A stretch of DNA of 64,000 nucleotides from Prochlorococcus sp. AG-409-I11 (GCA_003215725.1 QCJX01000003.1:1-64000), one strand, 5' to 3'. Counted from the stretch's first letter, positions 27,958 to 39,697 are shown. Numbers and translations are program-made. The notes: a model not told the origin generated them from the sequence alone.

Positions 27958-28996
27958 GGGGCAGTACCTCCTCAGGGAATACAAAATTTTCGTGGGGCTG
28001 GTCCACAGAAGCCATCCATGCGCGCATGCCTTCGTTCAAAAGTACATTCTTGGTATAGAACGTTTCGAATTCAGGATCTTCTGCAGCTCGAATCTCTTGG
28101 CTAACGAAGTCGTAAGCACGAAGGTTTAGCGCAAGACCAACGATACCTATTGATGGAGCCCACATCCCCATTACAGGGACGAAAAGCATAAAGAAGTGAA
28201 GCCAACGTTTGTTGGAGAAAGCGATCCCAAAGATCTGGCTCCAAAAACGGTTAGCAGTAACCATTGAATAGGTTTCTTCTTCTTGGGTTGGATCAAAAGC
28301 CTTAAATGTGTTGCTTGCAGTTCCATCCTCATAAAGAGTGTTCTGCACAGTTGCACCATGAATGGCGCAAAGAAGAGCACCACCAAGTATCCCTGCTACT
28401 CCCATCATGTGGAATGGGTTCAAGGTCCAATTGTGGAATCCTTGGATGAAGAGAATAAAGCGGAAAATTGCTGCTACTCCAAATGAAGGAGCAAAGAACC
28501 AGCTGTGCTGGCCAAGTGGATACATCAAGAAAACACTTGTGAAAACTGCAATTGGCGCAGAAAACGCAAGGGCGTTGTATGGACGAATTCCAATTAGGCG
28601 AGCAATTTCGAATTGACGCAGCATGAATCCAATTAGTGCAAAGGAGCCATGCAGAGCAACGAAATTCCAGAGTCCACCAAGTTGACACCAGCGGACAAAA
28701 TCACCCTGAGCCTCAGGGCCCCAAAGTAATAAAAGGCTGTGACCCATGGCATCACCAGGGGTGCTTACAGCAGCAGTGAGGAAGTTGCATCCTTCCAAAT
28801 ATGAACTGGCAACACCATGGGTGTACCAGGAAGTTACGAAGGTGGTACCTACGAACCATCCTCCAAGTGCTAGGTAAGCAGTTGGGAATAAAAGAAGGCC
28901 TGACCAGCCAACAAAAACGAAGCGGTCACGCTTAAGCCAGTCATCGAGGACGTCAAACCACCCTCGTTCCTGTGCGCGGCCAACAGCGATCGTCAT
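27941..28996 (-). CDS. psbD: Photosystem II D2
   Basis: [47 protein letters not shown]... Confidence 0.99.
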   Translation of the reverse strand: MTIAVGRAQERGWFDVLDDWLKRDRFVFVGWSGLLLFPTAYLALGGWFVGTTFVTSWYTHGVASSYLEGCNFLTAAVSTPGDAMGHSLLLLWGPEAQGDFVRWCQLGGLWNFVALHGSFALIGFMLRQFEIARLIGIRPYNALAFSAPIAVFTSVFLMYPLGQHSWFFAPSFGVAAIFRFILFIQGFHNWTLNPFHMMGVAGILGGALLCAIHGATVQNTLYEDGTASNTFKAFDPTQEEETYSMVTANRFWSQIFGIAFSNKRWLHFFMLFVPVMGMWAPSIGIVGLALNLRAYDFVSQEIRAAEDPEFETFYTKNVLLNEGMRAWMASVDQPHENFVFPEEVLPRGNAL

Positions 28997-29171
28997 GGGT
29001 TAAACGGTGCTGAGCTTTGGTATACGGCGAGACTTTAACAATTCCAAAGGGGTATTTGGGGAAATATTTCGGAGAGATGAAACCGGTTGTATTGCTATTA
29101 AACTTTTTTTCAGCATTTTTTGGCTGTTTATACCGTTTCTATAAGAGAATGATTCTCAGTTTTTATCTGGC

Positions 29172-29747
29172 ATGTCAGCTAATTTTCAGCAGAGCTCTGT
29201 AACGAGCGAAACATCTAAAGGAGTTCTTGAACAAATTGTTGAAGGATCTCGACGCAATACGAATTATTTCGTTGGAGGGATGCTGAGTATCGGCGGAATT
29301 GGTTTTTTGGTCGCTTCTCTTTCAAGCTTTTTGGGTAAAGACCTTCTTCCTTTAGGTAACCCCTCAGGACTGATTTTTGTTCCTCAAGGCTTGATTATGG
29401 GTCTTTATGGAATAGCAGCAATATTTGCAGCTATATATTTTTGGACTTTAATAGCTATAGATTTTGGGTCTGGATTTAATCGATTTGACAAGGATTTAGG
29501 TCTTTTAGTGATTAGTCGACGTGGAATTTTTAAAAAAATCAACTTAGAAATTCCTTTAAAGGATGTAAAAGCTATAAAAATTGAGGTTCGAGAGGGATTT
29601 AATCCACTACGTAGGATCTCTCTAAGACTTAATGGCAGGAAAGATTTACCTATTACTAGAGCAGGTCAGATAAAGCCGCTTGTTGATTTGGAGCAAGAAG
29701 GTGCTGAGCTGGCTCGGTTTCTCGGTGTCAACCTTGAAGGCCTCTAA
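29172..29747 (+). CDS. ycf4: Photosystem I assembly protein Ycf4
   Basis: [35 protein letters not shown]...[16 protein letters not shown]. Confidence 0.93.
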   Translation: MSANFQQSSVTSETSKGVLEQIVEGSRRNTNYFVGGMLSIGGIGFLVASLSSFLGKDLLPLGNPSGLIFVPQGLIMGLYGIAAIFAAIYFWTLIAIDFGSGFNRFDKDLGLLVISRRGIFKKINLEIPLKDVKAIKIEVREGFNPLRRISLRLNGRKDLPITRAGQIKPLVDLEQEGAELARFLGVNLEGL

Positions 29748-29774
29748 ATAATTGAAAGCTTTAAATAGGTTATT

Positions 29775-30464
29775 ATGAAAAGTATTAATTACAAGAACCT
29801 TTTTATAATCACTAGTTTGTTAATCCCTTTTCTGTTTAGCTGCTCTAACAAAAGACAAGAAACGTTTTCCTCAATATGTTCAAGGGAAGAATTTAAATGC
29901 CTTCAAAGCGATAAATTAGTTGAAATTATTACAAATAGAGGAAGAATGGTTTTAGAACTGAATGGAGAAGATGCACCTTTGACTGCAGGGAATTTTTTGG
30001 ATTTAGTAAGAAAAGGTGTTTACAATAACACTCGCTTTCACAGAGTTATTAAGAAACCCACTCCTTTTATTGCTCAGGGAGGTAACCCATTGTCTACTGA
30101 CTTTAATCTTTCAATGAGTAACTTAAGTAGAGGTAGTTATATAGATCCAAATACTGGACAAAGGAGATTTATTCCTTTAGAGATTAGATTGCGAAATGAA
30201 GATCACCCAAGATATAATCAACTAATTAAAGATACTAGTCAAATAAGTCAAATTAAACTTAGGCATAAAAGAGGTTCTATAGCTATGGCTAGATTAGAAC
30301 CTGTTAGCTCTGCAAGCTCTCAATTCTATTTTTCCTTAAAAGCTTTACCTGAGTTGGATGGTAGATATGCTGTCTTTGGGAAAATTGTTAATGGGATAGA
30401 AGTTCTAGATTTTTTAAAACAGGGAGATTCAATAACTAGAATCAAAATAATTAATAGTAATTGA
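29775..30464 (+). CDS. Cyclophilin-type peptidyl-prolyl isomerase (lipoprotein-like signal)
   Basis: APLTAGNFLDLVRKGVYNNTRFHRVIK, SSASSQFYFSLKALPELDGRYAVFGKIVNGIEVLD. Confidence 0.9.
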   Translation: MKSINYKNLFIITSLLIPFLFSCSNKRQETFSSICSREEFKCLQSDKLVEIITNRGRMVLELNGEDAPLTAGNFLDLVRKGVYNNTRFHRVIKKPTPFIAQGGNPLSTDFNLSMSNLSRGSYIDPNTGQRRFIPLEIRLRNEDHPRYNQLIKDTSQISQIKLRHKRGSIAMARLEPVSSASSQFYFSLKALPELDGRYAVFGKIVNGIEVLDFLKQGDSITRIKIINSN

Positions 30465-30476
30465 AATACTTATTGA

Positions 30477-31007
30477 TCATGCTGGAAACCTTGTTGTAGT
30501 TGAAGTCGTTTTTAAAATTTCAGTATTCACTCCAGATGTTCTCTTTAAGGCAATTTTCCCGGTTCTTGCTATTTCTAATATCCCGTATGGCGTTAATAGT
30601 TTTTCAAGAGCAACTAGTTTCCCTGGATCTCCAACAACCTCAAGGGTTAAGGCTTCATCTGATACATCAACCACTTTAGCCCTGAAAACCTGAACCAAAT
30701 CAAATATTTTGCTTCTTTGATTCTCATTTGTTGAAACTTTTAAAAGCATTAGCTCTCTTTCAACTGCTGGCAATCTGGTTAAATCAAGAACTTTGAGAAC
30801 ATTTACTAACTTATCTAGTTGCTTTGTCATTTGTTGAAGAGTTTGATCATCTCCTTCAACAACCATTGTCAGTCTTGATTGGCCAGCAACTTCTGCTGGG
30901 CCTACTGCCAAACTATCTATGTTGAATCCGCGTCTGGCAAAAAGACCAGAGATCCTGCTAAGGGCTCCAGACTCATCTTCTACCAGCACTGAGAGTGTGT
31001 GCTTCAT
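30477..31007 (-). CDS. ilvH: Acetolactate synthase small subunit
   Basis: [37 protein letters not shown]. Confidence 0.95.
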   Translation of the reverse strand: MKHTLSVLVEDESGALSRISGLFARRGFNIDSLAVGPAEVAGQSRLTMVVEGDDQTLQQMTKQLDKLVNVLKVLDLTRLPAVERELMLLKVSTNENQRSKIFDLVQVFRAKVVDVSDEALTLEVVGDPGKLVALEKLLTPYGILEIARTGKIALKRTSGVNTEILKTTSTTTRFPA

Positions 31008-31015
31008 GCTTGTTT

Positions 31016-31954
31016 TTAATTGATTGTCAAATTAAAGCTCAACCAATTCAAGACGTATTGATTGAATTGATCTGGAGACTCATCATGAGGACAATGTCCA
31101 GTCTTTTCAAGTACTAACAAATTAATCCACGGATGCTTTTGAACTATTTGATTACCAAGATCTATTGGTACTAAGTTATCTTTTCTTCCCCATATCAAAA
31201 GAATGGATGAACGCTCAGCTTTTTTTGTTAGGTTTTCAAGTAAATAAGGAGCAGTTTGTGTTATCGGGCGCAAGGCCATTCCAATGCACATGGCCCTAAG
31301 TGCTTGTGGAGCATTAGGTCTTTGCGCAGGCTTTGTCACAATATTTATGAGGTCAGTGTCAAATCTCACGGGATAAAAATAGGCGGCTTGTAAAGCTAGC
31401 TTTATAAGTTTTGTTCTTGTTATCACTGGTAAAATCAATTCAAGAGGTAATAAACAAAAGAAAATATTTATCGCAATTTTTTTTAATTTTTTCCACCAAT
31501 TAGGCTGATTTGTTGGAAGAGTTGCCATTAAAGCTGGATCAGGTAAGGGTGCTGCAACTATTGTTGAAACTAAATCTGGTCGGAAAACTAGAGTGGTTAG
31601 AGCCACAAGACTTCCAAGGGAGTTCCCAATAAGAACAGTCTTTTCTTTATTACTCCTTTGAATGACTTCTTCTATGAACCCTGAAACTTGTTTTGACCAG
31701 AAATAATTATCTAATTTCTTAACTTTCTTTGGATTTGGTTGATCAGATTCTCCAAACCCTATTAGATCCAGTGCATACACTCTATAACCAGCAGCAGCAA
31801 AAACGTCAGCATTTTTGCGCCAGTGACCACTACTTGCTCCAAATCCATGGAGCATTAAAAGTGGTTTTTGATTCTTTTCGCCTAAGACTTGCCAGTAACA
31901 ACAAAAACCTTGCCAATACCAATAATGGGATTGTCCCCAGTTTGATCCAGTCAT
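31016..31954 (-). CDS. Alpha/beta hydrolase
   Basis: [41 protein letters not shown]. Confidence 0.88.
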   Translation of the reverse strand: MTGSNWGQSHYWYWQGFCCYWQVLGEKNQKPLLMLHGFGASSGHWRKNADVFAAAGYRVYALDLIGFGESDQPNPKKVKKLDNYFWSKQVSGFIEEVIQRSNKEKTVLIGNSLGSLVALTTLVFRPDLVSTIVAAPLPDPALMATLPTNQPNWWKKLKKIAINIFFCLLPLELILPVITRTKLIKLALQAAYFYPVRFDTDLINIVTKPAQRPNAPQALRAMCIGMALRPITQTAPYLLENLTKKAERSSILLIWGRKDNLVPIDLGNQIVQKHPWINLLVLEKTGHCPHDESPDQFNQYVLNWLSFNLTIN

Positions 31955-32147
31955 TGAGATGAAATTTTGGTCTGGGTTTCTAGGAATTTCCTTCCAACAA
32001 CAATTGAATAGCCTAAAGCTTTACCCATATAGATATTGTGAGATGAAGAGAGCATTCAAATTGCTAAATAGATAAATCTATTAGCGATCTTTTAAGGATC
32101 TGGATACTTGAGGGCTTTTAATAGGGTGGTGGTTTATCTTTAATTGT

Positions 32148-32246
32148 ATGGCCTCTGAGATTTTTGGGATTGCAGCAACCTTTTGGGTGCTCATCCCTTT
32201 GGGATTACTTGGTGGAGTTCTACTTTTGAAACTCCAGGGAGATTAA
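32148..32246 (+). CDS. petM: Cytochrome b6f complex subunit PetM (32 aa)
   Basis: [32 protein letters not shown]; below the ORF-track cutoff. Confidence 0.9.
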   Translation: MASEIFGIAATFWVLIPLGLLGGVLLLKLQGD

Positions 32247-32290
32247 TCTCTCACGATCTCTAGTTAATCTAATTAGGCTCATTACTTGCA

Positions 32291-33265
32291 ATGAAGTTAC
32301 CCATGCAGGTTCTTGTAGTTGGTGGGACCGGCACTCTCGGAAGACAGATAGCGAAAACAGCTATTGACCAAGGTATTGAAGTGCGTTGTATGGTTCGCAA
32401 CCCTCGCAAGGCAGCTTTTCTTCAGGAGTGGGGTTGTGAAATCACTCAAGGTGATTTGCTAAATCCAAAGGATATTGATTATGCCCTGGAGGGTGTAGAT
32501 GCAATTATTGATGCTGCGACCACTCGTCCAGATGACCCAAAAAGTATTTATGAAACTGATTGGGAAGGAAAATTAAATTTATATAATGCCTGTGAGAGAG
32601 CTGGTATTAAAAGAGTAGTTTTTCTTTCGTTATTGGCTGCATCAAGATATAGAAAGGTTCCTTTGATGGACATTAAATATTGCACAGAAAAATTACTTCA
32701 GGAGTCATCTTTTGAATACACGATTCTTCAAGGTGTGGCTTTTATGCAAGGAGTTATAGGTCAATTTGCTATCCCGATTTTGGATAGCCAGCCTGTTTGG
32801 ATTAGTGGCAATCCAAGCGCTATTGCCTATATGAATACTCAGGACATCGCCAGCTTTGCTGTTGCGGCATTGAATAGTCCTAAAACGATTAGAAAAAGTT
32901 TTCCTATCGTTGGAAGTAAGGCATGGAATCCAGATGAAATTGTGCAATTGTGTGAGAAGTTCAGTGGTAAAACAGCAAAAGTGTTGAGAGTCTCTCCCTT
33001 CCTTATAGAAGTAGCAAAAGCAATGGTTTCATTCTTTGAACCAACTGTAAATGTTGCTGAACGCCTTTCTTTCTCTGAAGTCGCGGGGGCTGGAGAAACT
33101 CTTGATGCCCCAATGGAAGAGACTTATTCGATATTTGGTTTAGATCCAGCTGAGTCCACAACAATGGAAAGTTATATAAAAGAGTACTACGAAGTAATTA
33201 TTAAACGTCTACGAGAAATGGAAGCTGACTTAGGAAAAGAAGAGAAAAAGAAGCTTCCTTTTTGA
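32291..33265 (+). CDS. ycf39: Ycf39-like NAD(P)-binding (atypical SDR) protein
   Basis: VLVVGGTGTLGRQIAKTAIDQGIEVRCMVRNPRKAAFLQEWGCEITQGDL. Confidence 0.88.
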   Translation: MKLPMQVLVVGGTGTLGRQIAKTAIDQGIEVRCMVRNPRKAAFLQEWGCEITQGDLLNPKDIDYALEGVDAIIDAATTRPDDPKSIYETDWEGKLNLYNACERAGIKRVVFLSLLAASRYRKVPLMDIKYCTEKLLQESSFEYTILQGVAFMQGVIGQFAIPILDSQPVWISGNPSAIAYMNTQDIASFAVAALNSPKTIRKSFPIVGSKAWNPDEIVQLCEKFSGKTAKVLRVSPFLIEVAKAMVSFFEPTVNVAERLSFSEVAGAGETLDAPMEETYSIFGLDPAESTTMESYIKEYYEVIIKRLREMEADLGKEEKKKLPF

Positions 33266-33331
33266 ATTAGACGCACACCACTTGCAATTTACTAGTTTAT
33301 TTGTACTATTGGATTAATTCGCTATTTTCTT

Positions 33332-33547
33332 GTGTCTGCTTTCCAAGTAAAAAACCTTATTAGAAGGTTGGATAATCTTTCAGATGAAGCCTCAAAGGAG
33401 CTGGATAAAGTTTGCGGAAATCAGCTTTGGAGAAGTATTGGCTTTGATGCTTTTGACAGTCTTGATGATGCAGAACGAAGAGCAATGGCTAATTATTATT
33501 ACGGGCAATTGCAAACAGTACAAGAGCTTCAGTCGGCTTTGACTTGA
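33332..33547 (+). CDS. Conserved small hypothetical protein
   Basis: 71 aa ORF with GTG start. Confidence 0.5.
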   Translation: MSAFQVKNLIRRLDNLSDEASKELDKVCGNQLWRSIGFDAFDSLDDAERRAMANYYYGQLQTVQELQSALT

Positions 33548-33788
33548 TTTAATAAAGCTTTCGGTGGGTGGTCTTCTTGCGTAACTGTTTTTATCTTGAT
33601 CCATTAGTACTGCTTAAATTATAAAAATCTTTACTTATATAATTCAAAATCCTTTTACCAATAAATCTTAGAAAAATTGGCCATACCCTTCAATATAAAT
33701 ATCATGATTACCTTTTTAGTTGATTGGTTTTTTTTTAGCCTACTTCCAACTAATATAATTTCAATTAGCTTAACTTTGGGAAAGTCGC

Positions 33789-34058
33789 ATGATTGAAACG
33801 TCGGGTGTTATTGAGAAAGAGCAAGGTAATGGATTTTATTTAGTCACACTTGAGCAACCTGCAGGACACCAGTGCTTGTGTAGAGCCGCTGGCAAGCTAA
33901 CTAAGTTTCGTATTAAATTATTAGCTGGAGACAAGGTTTTAGTAGAGATAAGCCCATATGACCTAAGTCGAGGAAGGATTACATACAGGGAGAGAAATGT
34001 GGGCTCACCCGGAGGAAGACCTGGAGGTAATAGGCCTGGTGGACCTAGACGAAGATGA
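33789..34058 (+). CDS. infA: Translation initiation factor IF-1-like
   Basis: VIEKEQGNGFYLVTLEQPAGHQCLCRAAGKLTKFRIKLLAGDKVLVEISPYDLSRGRITYRER. Confidence 0.9.
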   Translation: MIETSGVIEKEQGNGFYLVTLEQPAGHQCLCRAAGKLTKFRIKLLAGDKVLVEISPYDLSRGRITYRERNVGSPGGRPGGNRPGGPRRR

Positions 34059-34069
34059 TTTGTCTTTGG

Positions 34070-35425
34070 CTAGCTATTTAATATGTTTTTTATTGCCTCT
34101 CTAAATACACTTCTTTGTTTGACTCCACTCCATTTTTGAATAAGAATCTTGTCTTTAAATAAATGAATTGTAGGAGTTCCTGCGATCTCAGCTTGTTCAG
34201 CAATCTTTTGATCAATTTCGATATCTATTTCAACACCTTGAACACTACCTTCAAATTCTTCTAAGAGTCGTTTGATTTGTGGTTTTAGGATATAGCAAGG
34301 ACCACAATTAGCAGAAGTATAAATAACAAGTAAAGGTCTTTTGCTCTCATGATAAAGCCTTCTTAAAGCGTAACTTCCCTTTTGCAACAATGCATTCGAG
34401 TTGTAATTTTCCTTTGTAGAAGTAACCAAGTCTAATTTTTTTTGAGCTATTGATGGATTTAATTCTTCTCTTTCAATCAGACGAGAGAGATTGTTTTTAC
34501 TAAGCCAACGTTCGGCAACTAAAGCTGCTTTGCATCCACTACTCGCAGCAGTTATTCCTTGGCGCCATTCTGAATCTGCCACGTCGCCAGCAGAGAAAAC
34601 TCCTTCTATGGAAGTTTCTGGTCTGCCCTGTTTTGTTATTAAATATCCTTTTGAGTTTGTTTGTAATTGGTTTGCAACAAGATCAGTATTAGGAGTGTGA
34701 CCTATGGCATAAAAGAGCCCTTTAACAGAAAGATTTCTCTCTTTATTCGTTTTTATATCTTTTAATTTAATTGAATTCAACCAATGATCACCTTCCAACC
34801 CAATTAAAAGAGTGTTCCAATGAATGGTGATCATAGTGTTTGCAATAACACGATCAGCCATAGCTGCACTTGCCTTGAATTTGTTTGAACGTACGAGAAT
34901 ATGTACATGACTCCCGTATTTGGTTAAATATTCAGCCTCTTCGCAAGCAGAGTCTCCACCGCCTACAACGGCTAATTCAGTATTTCGAAATTGAGGAGTA
35001 GCTCCATCACAAATTGCACAAGCACTAATACCTCTGGTCCAAAAGAGCTTTTCATTAGGTAAGTCAAGTCTATTAGCGCTAGCGCCAGTCGCGATAATTA
35101 CTGAATGGGCTGTGATGAGTTTTTGATCTGTTTTGATAGTGAATGGACGATTAAGGAGATCTATTCCTTCTGCATCTTCTTCGATGAGCTTCGTCCCCCA
35201 CCTAATTGCTTGGGCTTTTATTCGATCCATTAACTCTGGACCAAGTACTCCATCTGGGAAACCGGGGAAATTCTCAACCAGGGTTGTCGTCATTAATTGA
35301 CCTCCGGCTATACCTCCTTTTTTGAAACCTGTAATTACTAATGGTTGAAGGTTTGCACGTGCTGCATATATCGCTGCTGTATAGCCAGCCGGTCCAGATC
35401 CAATAATTACAAGGTTTTCAGTCAA
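34070..35425 (-). CDS. ntrC-type trxB: NADPH-thioredoxin reductase with C-terminal thioredoxin domain (NTRC type)
   Basis: TrxB active site CAICDGA plus C-terminal YTSANCGPCYILKPQIKRLLEEF. Confidence 0.9.
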   Translation of the reverse strand: MTENLVIIGSGPAGYTAAIYAARANLQPLVITGFKKGGIAGGQLMTTTLVENFPGFPDGVLGPELMDRIKAQAIRWGTKLIEEDAEGIDLLNRPFTIKTDQKLITAHSVIIATGASANRLDLPNEKLFWTRGISACAICDGATPQFRNTELAVVGGGDSACEEAEYLTKYGSHVHILVRSNKFKASAAMADRVIANTMITIHWNTLLIGLEGDHWLNSIKLKDIKTNKERNLSVKGLFYAIGHTPNTDLVANQLQTNSKGYLITKQGRPETSIEGVFSAGDVADSEWRQGITAASSGCKAALVAERWLSKNNLSRLIEREELNPSIAQKKLDLVTSTKENYNSNALLQKGSYALRRLYHESKRPLLVIYTSANCGPCYILKPQIKRLLEEFEGSVQGVEIDIEIDQKIAEQAEIAGTPTIHLFKDKILIQKWSGVKQRSVFREAIKNILNS

Positions 35426-35576
35426 AGTAGATTTTGAGTTCTTTTGTTTCCACCATTAATTAAAGGTGAAATTTTTATTCAAGATAGGAGATTGTTTTTA
35501 GTCAAGTCTTTATACCTTCAAAATATGTCGGCATAAAAACATGATGAATCAAATTAAGATCGCGATTATCTTTTCC

Positions 35577-35822
35577 CTAATATTCAAGAACCTCGTCGGG
35601 GTCAATATTTTCTTCTTTAGAATTTAGTTTTAAAGAGTGAGGGAAAAATAAAATTGAATCTTTTAGTAGTTCTGGGTCCTCTCCAAGGCAAACGATCCAT
35701 TCTCTGAACTCTTCTGTTATTGAGTAACTGTCTTCGTATTGTTCAGTACTGTCAAGTAAAGCTATTCTGCTGCTTGCCCAACAGCTAGCGACGCTTATTC
35801 GCTTTTTTAGTGATGCGTCCAT
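35577..35822 (-). CDS. Conserved hypothetical protein
   Basis: Start probably at MDASLKKRISVASCW. Confidence 0.5.
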   Translation of the reverse strand: MDASLKKRISVASCWASSRIALLDSTEQYEDSYSITEEFREWIVCLGEDPELLKDSILFFPHSLKLNSKEENIDPDEVLEY

Positions 35823-35922
35823 GGTTGCCCCCAACACGGGTAGTTTGCATGTTGAAGGGAACAAGAGGTGTGTTTTTTTCTACATAAAGGTGTTTTCTCT
35901 ATAAAAAAACATTTTTATTTAA

Positions 35923-37422
35923 TTATTTCTTTAGAAAGGTAGGCAGATCTGGCGTATTCATTTTGATTATTTTGCTTGCCGCATCATTAACTGCATTGAT
36001 TGAGATGGCTTCTGTTTTATTTTTTAAGGTATTTATTCCTATGCAGTTCGAAGGTTCGGTTCCCTGAATTAGATAAGGTTTTGAGATAGACCATCCCCTT
36101 GCGTATTCCATTAAAAGTGGGTCTGCCGGTGCAAATACATGTGAGGGATTCCTTGGTACTTGCTCCAATAAAGACCTTGTTTTCGAGATGCGAATAGCTC
36201 TTGTGACTCCTTGTATAAATCTACTTCTAGTAACAACATTCGTTAGATACGCAACTATTCTCAGCCTTGGAGCATCAAAACCTTCTGAACACATGTCAAC
36301 ATTTACAAGCCATTGCACATCTGTGTTCTGAAAATTATTAAGCCTTGAACTCGCTCCTTTGTCTTGAGAGTGAACAAGTTCTACTTTGTAGCCATCTTCT
36401 TGGAGAAAGTGACTAATGGTATGTGCATGTTGAATGTCTTTTGCAATTACAAGACCAGCAGCATTTTTATGGGTTTTTCTTACTACTTCAAGTTTGTCTC
36501 GAGCTCTTATTAAAAGTTGGACAGCAATACTGCTTGAGTCTGAAATGTTAATAGCCCGACGCAAATTTCTTGCTCGCCAACTCTCTCTTTTTTCTTGAGA
36601 CAAAAGAGAAAAATTGCTTGATATATTGCCTTTTTTTGCATGCTCGACCCAGCCATCTTGAAAATGAAACTCAAGTGGTCTTACATCACCTGTGGAAATA
36701 AGTTCTCTTGGTTGAACGCATAAATCTGGTGTGATTTGTTCGATAACTTCGCCTTTTTTTTTGAATTGAACTTTTCTTGCAGAGCAGAAAGGTAGGTTAT
36801 CTGCTCTGAATGGTGTTCCTGTAAGTCCTATTCGAAGTTTGCACTTTTCAGTGATATTAATGAATGCTGCTCCCCATATAGGGCCTTCAGGTTCTTCTGG
36901 ATTAACTCCTAAATGATGAGCTTCATCAGCGATTGCTAGCAATGAATTATTAGACCATTCTTCTAGATTGTTTTTTAGAGCATCTATCTTCTTTGACGCC
37001 CCCTGATAAGTAACAATCCATCCATCTGCAGCAAAATCGATTTCTTGTTGATAATTACTGACCTCGAACTCTGTTAAATGAATCCCTAAGGATTGGGATG
37101 ATTTTTGCCATTGATTTAATATTGAGTTTCGATGACAAAAAACTATCATTTTAGATAAAAGCCCTTCATCCTTCATTGTTTTAAAACAATAAAGAGCGCC
37201 TATTGTTTTACCTGCACCAGGGCCTGCATGGATTAGGAGATCCTGATTAATATGATTTCTTGGTAAAATGCGACGACGCACTAAATTCACTAAACTTCTT
37301 TGCCAAACACGAGGCCTGATAGAAGAGGGATAGCTGTTTTTGTGGATTTTAAATGAGTGAATAGAAATGGATATTCTCGTTAACTCACCCCCTCTTTTAA
37401 CAAAATTTTGTACAATAGTCAT
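35923..37422 (-). CDS. DEAD/DEAH superfamily 2 helicase
   Basis: HAGPGAGKTIGALYCF (Walker A), ADEAHHLG (DEAH), GLTGTPFR, ...FIQGVTRAIR. Confidence 0.85.
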   Translation of the reverse strand: MTIVQNFVKRGGELTRISISIHSFKIHKNSYPSSIRPRVWQRSLVNLVRRRILPRNHINQDLLIHAGPGAGKTIGALYCFKTMKDEGLLSKMIVFCHRNSILNQWQKSSQSLGIHLTEFEVSNYQQEIDFAADGWIVTYQGASKKIDALKNNLEEWSNNSLLAIADEAHHLGVNPEEPEGPIWGAAFINITEKCKLRIGLTGTPFRADNLPFCSARKVQFKKKGEVIEQITPDLCVQPRELISTGDVRPLEFHFQDGWVEHAKKGNISSNFSLLSQEKRESWRARNLRRAINISDSSSIAVQLLIRARDKLEVVRKTHKNAAGLVIAKDIQHAHTISHFLQEDGYKVELVHSQDKGASSRLNNFQNTDVQWLVNVDMCSEGFDAPRLRIVAYLTNVVTRSRFIQGVTRAIRISKTRSLLEQVPRNPSHVFAPADPLLMEYARGWSISKPYLIQGTEPSNCIGINTLKNKTEAISINAVNDAASKIIKMNTPDLPTFLKK

Positions 37423-37542
37423 CTTGAAAGTATATCAATAATTTAATTATTGATATACTTTTCTACTTAGGTAAGAAAAGTAATAACATCTTGTTTTTGT
37501 TTATAAGGAAAAGATTATTTTCTTGATATCTTTATCGAACTT

Positions 37543-38121
37543 TTAAACTGCTTCTGTGTGGTTTAACAATAAATGTTCGACTTCATCTAAGCCTGCATTT
37601 GCCGCACTTCTTGCTAGAACAAAATCTCCATTAGATTCTTCTAAAAGTCCTTCAGCTAAGCGATCAAGAAGATCCTCTTTTCGCTCTTCGAGCATCTTAA
37701 TAAGTTCGTTTTCAATTAATAAATGAACAGCTTTTGATCGAAGCTTGTCATCTGTTGCTTCTGCAAAAGTTCCTTGAACTAGCTCTTGAATAAAAAGTCT
37801 ATGGACTTCACTACTGCGAAGAAAACTTTCAGTTGCATTTATGATTCCTTCAACTAGGGCTTCGTCTGGCTCTGAATTTTGATTGGCAAGTTTAAATTCC
37901 CAATCAAGATGTTTCCTTTGCCAGCCGGCTGAGTGAAGACTTGGCATTACTGTTTGTGCATAAGTGTCTACAGACATTTCGTAGATCCTTTCGGCAAGTC
38001 GTTCACACCACTCACGCCCATGAGTTTGAAGGTTGTTTTGCATTGCCGTTCTAGGAACAGCATGACCACCATGATGGCTATGGCAGACTCCGTCAGGACA
38101 TTCGATTGCAGTTAATCCCAT
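37543..38121 (-). CDS. Conserved cyanobacterial hypothetical protein
   Basis: 192 aa with N-terminal C/H-rich segment CPDGVCHSHHGGH. Confidence 0.6.
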   Translation of the reverse strand: MGLTAIECPDGVCHSHHGGHAVPRTAMQNNLQTHGREWCERLAERIYEMSVDTYAQTVMPSLHSAGWQRKHLDWEFKLANQNSEPDEALVEGIINATESFLRSSEVHRLFIQELVQGTFAEATDDKLRSKAVHLLIENELIKMLEERKEDLLDRLAEGLLEESNGDFVLARSAANAGLDEVEHLLLNHTEAV

Positions 38122-38249
38122 TTATTAGATCGAGTGGGGTTCTTAATTGTTCTTAGCTAAAAACTTAAAGAAGGAAAACCTTTTTTTAGCAAAGCTGATG
38201 GTCCTCTGACATTTGGAGCTGTAATCTCACTTTGGTCGACTAAACAATT

Positions 38250-39392
38250 TTGCCCAGAGTTTTAATTCCTTTTGAAGTTGCACCTGGCGAGACGCGAGTC
38301 GCAGCAACGCCTGAAACAGTTAAAAAGTTTCGTGAAATGGGGTGTGATGTTTTCGTAGAACAAGACGCAGGCTTGTCTGCAGGGTTTGGAGGTGAATCAT
38401 TTAAAAAATCTGGTGCTGAAATAGTTCCTAAAGCAGATAAACCAACTTGGAATTCTGTAGACCTCCTTCTTTGTGTTCAATCTCCTCCTATTGAATCATT
38501 AGCTTTGTTGAAAGACGGAGCTCTCCTTTTGGGCTTGTTAGCTCCTTATGGCAATAATTCGCTTGGGAATGCTCTTGTATCAGGAAATCTTTCCTCAATT
38601 GCACTTGAACTTTTGCCAAGAATTAGTCGAGCTCAACAAGCAGACGCACTTTCTTCTCAGGCAAACATTGCTGGATATAAAGCTGTTCTTATAGCTGCAA
38701 GTGCTTTAGATAGATATTTTCCAATGCTGATGACAGCCGCAGGTACAGTTCAGCCTGCAAAAGTTGTAATTTTAGGTGCTGGGGTAGCTGGTCTTCAGGC
38801 TGTCGCAACGGCTAAAAGATTAGGCGCGGTTGTATATGTCAGCGATATACGACCAGCTGTTAAAGAACAGGTGGAATCTCTAGGTGCACGTTTTATTGAC
38901 CCGCCAGAGATAAATGAGAAACCCTCTGAATCTGGAGGATATGCAAAGGCTGCTTCAGAAGCTTTTCTTGCTGAACAAAGAAAGCAACTTATGAAGCAAT
39001 TGTCTGAAGCAGATGTAGCGATTTGTACAGCTCAAGTCCCTGGGAAGAAAGCACCTCGTTTAATAGATGAAGAAATGCTTGAAAAGATGCGACCTGGTTC
39101 AGTGGTGGTTGATCTCGCTGTGGCTCAGGGCGGAAACTGTGCAGGGACAAAATCAGAAGAATCTGTAACCAGAAATGGAGTTAAATTGATTGGTGCATCT
39201 GATTTGCCATGTACTATCCCAAATCATGCAAGTACTCTGTATTCTAAAAACTTGTTGGCTTTATCTAAATCTTTGCTTAAAGATGGAGAGTTGATTATTA
39301 ACCTTGAGGATGAACTGATATCTGGCTCTTTGCTTAGTGAAAATGGAGTTATTCGATTTTCTGAAGTTCTTAATCCAGGAGGAATAAATTAA
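38250..39392 (+). CDS. pntA: NAD(P) transhydrogenase subunit alpha part 1
   Basis: MPRVLIPFEVAPGETRVAATPETVKKFREMGCDVFVEQDAG; AlaDH/PNT domains. Confidence 0.93.
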   Translation: MPRVLIPFEVAPGETRVAATPETVKKFREMGCDVFVEQDAGLSAGFGGESFKKSGAEIVPKADKPTWNSVDLLLCVQSPPIESLALLKDGALLLGLLAPYGNNSLGNALVSGNLSSIALELLPRISRAQQADALSSQANIAGYKAVLIAASALDRYFPMLMTAAGTVQPAKVVILGAGVAGLQAVATAKRLGAVVYVSDIRPAVKEQVESLGARFIDPPEINEKPSESGGYAKAASEAFLAEQRKQLMKQLSEADVAICTAQVPGKKAPRLIDEEMLEKMRPGSVVVDLAVAQGGNCAGTKSEESVTRNGVKLIGASDLPCTIPNHASTLYSKNLLALSKSLLKDGELIINLEDELISGSLLSENGVIRFSEVLNPGGIN

Positions 39393-39697
39393 TGTCGTTT
39401 TTTACCGAAGCTCTATGGGTTTTGTTATTAGGCAGTCTTTTGGGATTGGAATTGATAGGTAAGGTTCCTCCTACTTTGCATACACCTTTAATGAGTGGTG
39501 CAAATGCAATTTCTGGAATAACAATGTTAGCTGCACTTACATTGATAATTAAGGCAGGAAATAACGATACGTTATTGATAATTGGTTCTATTGCGCTTGG
39601 ATTTGCATTGTTTAATGTAATTGGCGGCTTTCTTGTAACTGACAGAATGCTGGCAATGTTTAGTCGTAAACCCTCTAAAAAGAACAACAACCGCTAA
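39392..39697 (+). CDS. pntA2: NAD(P) transhydrogenase subunit alpha part 2
   Basis: VPPTLHTPLMSGANAISGI; between pntA and pntB, with 1-bp overlaps. Confidence 0.92.
   Translation: MSFFTEALWVLLLGSLLGLELIGKVPPTLHTPLMSGANAISGITMLAALTLIIKAGNNDTLLIIGSIALGFALFNVIGGFLVTDRMLAMFSRKPSKKNNNR

Noticed and set aside
28171-28688. Long ORFs antisense/out of frame inside psbD (e.g. 28171-28386, 28329-28688, 28362-28616)
   Set aside because: They overlap the highly conserved psbD frame and their translations look like shadow frames.
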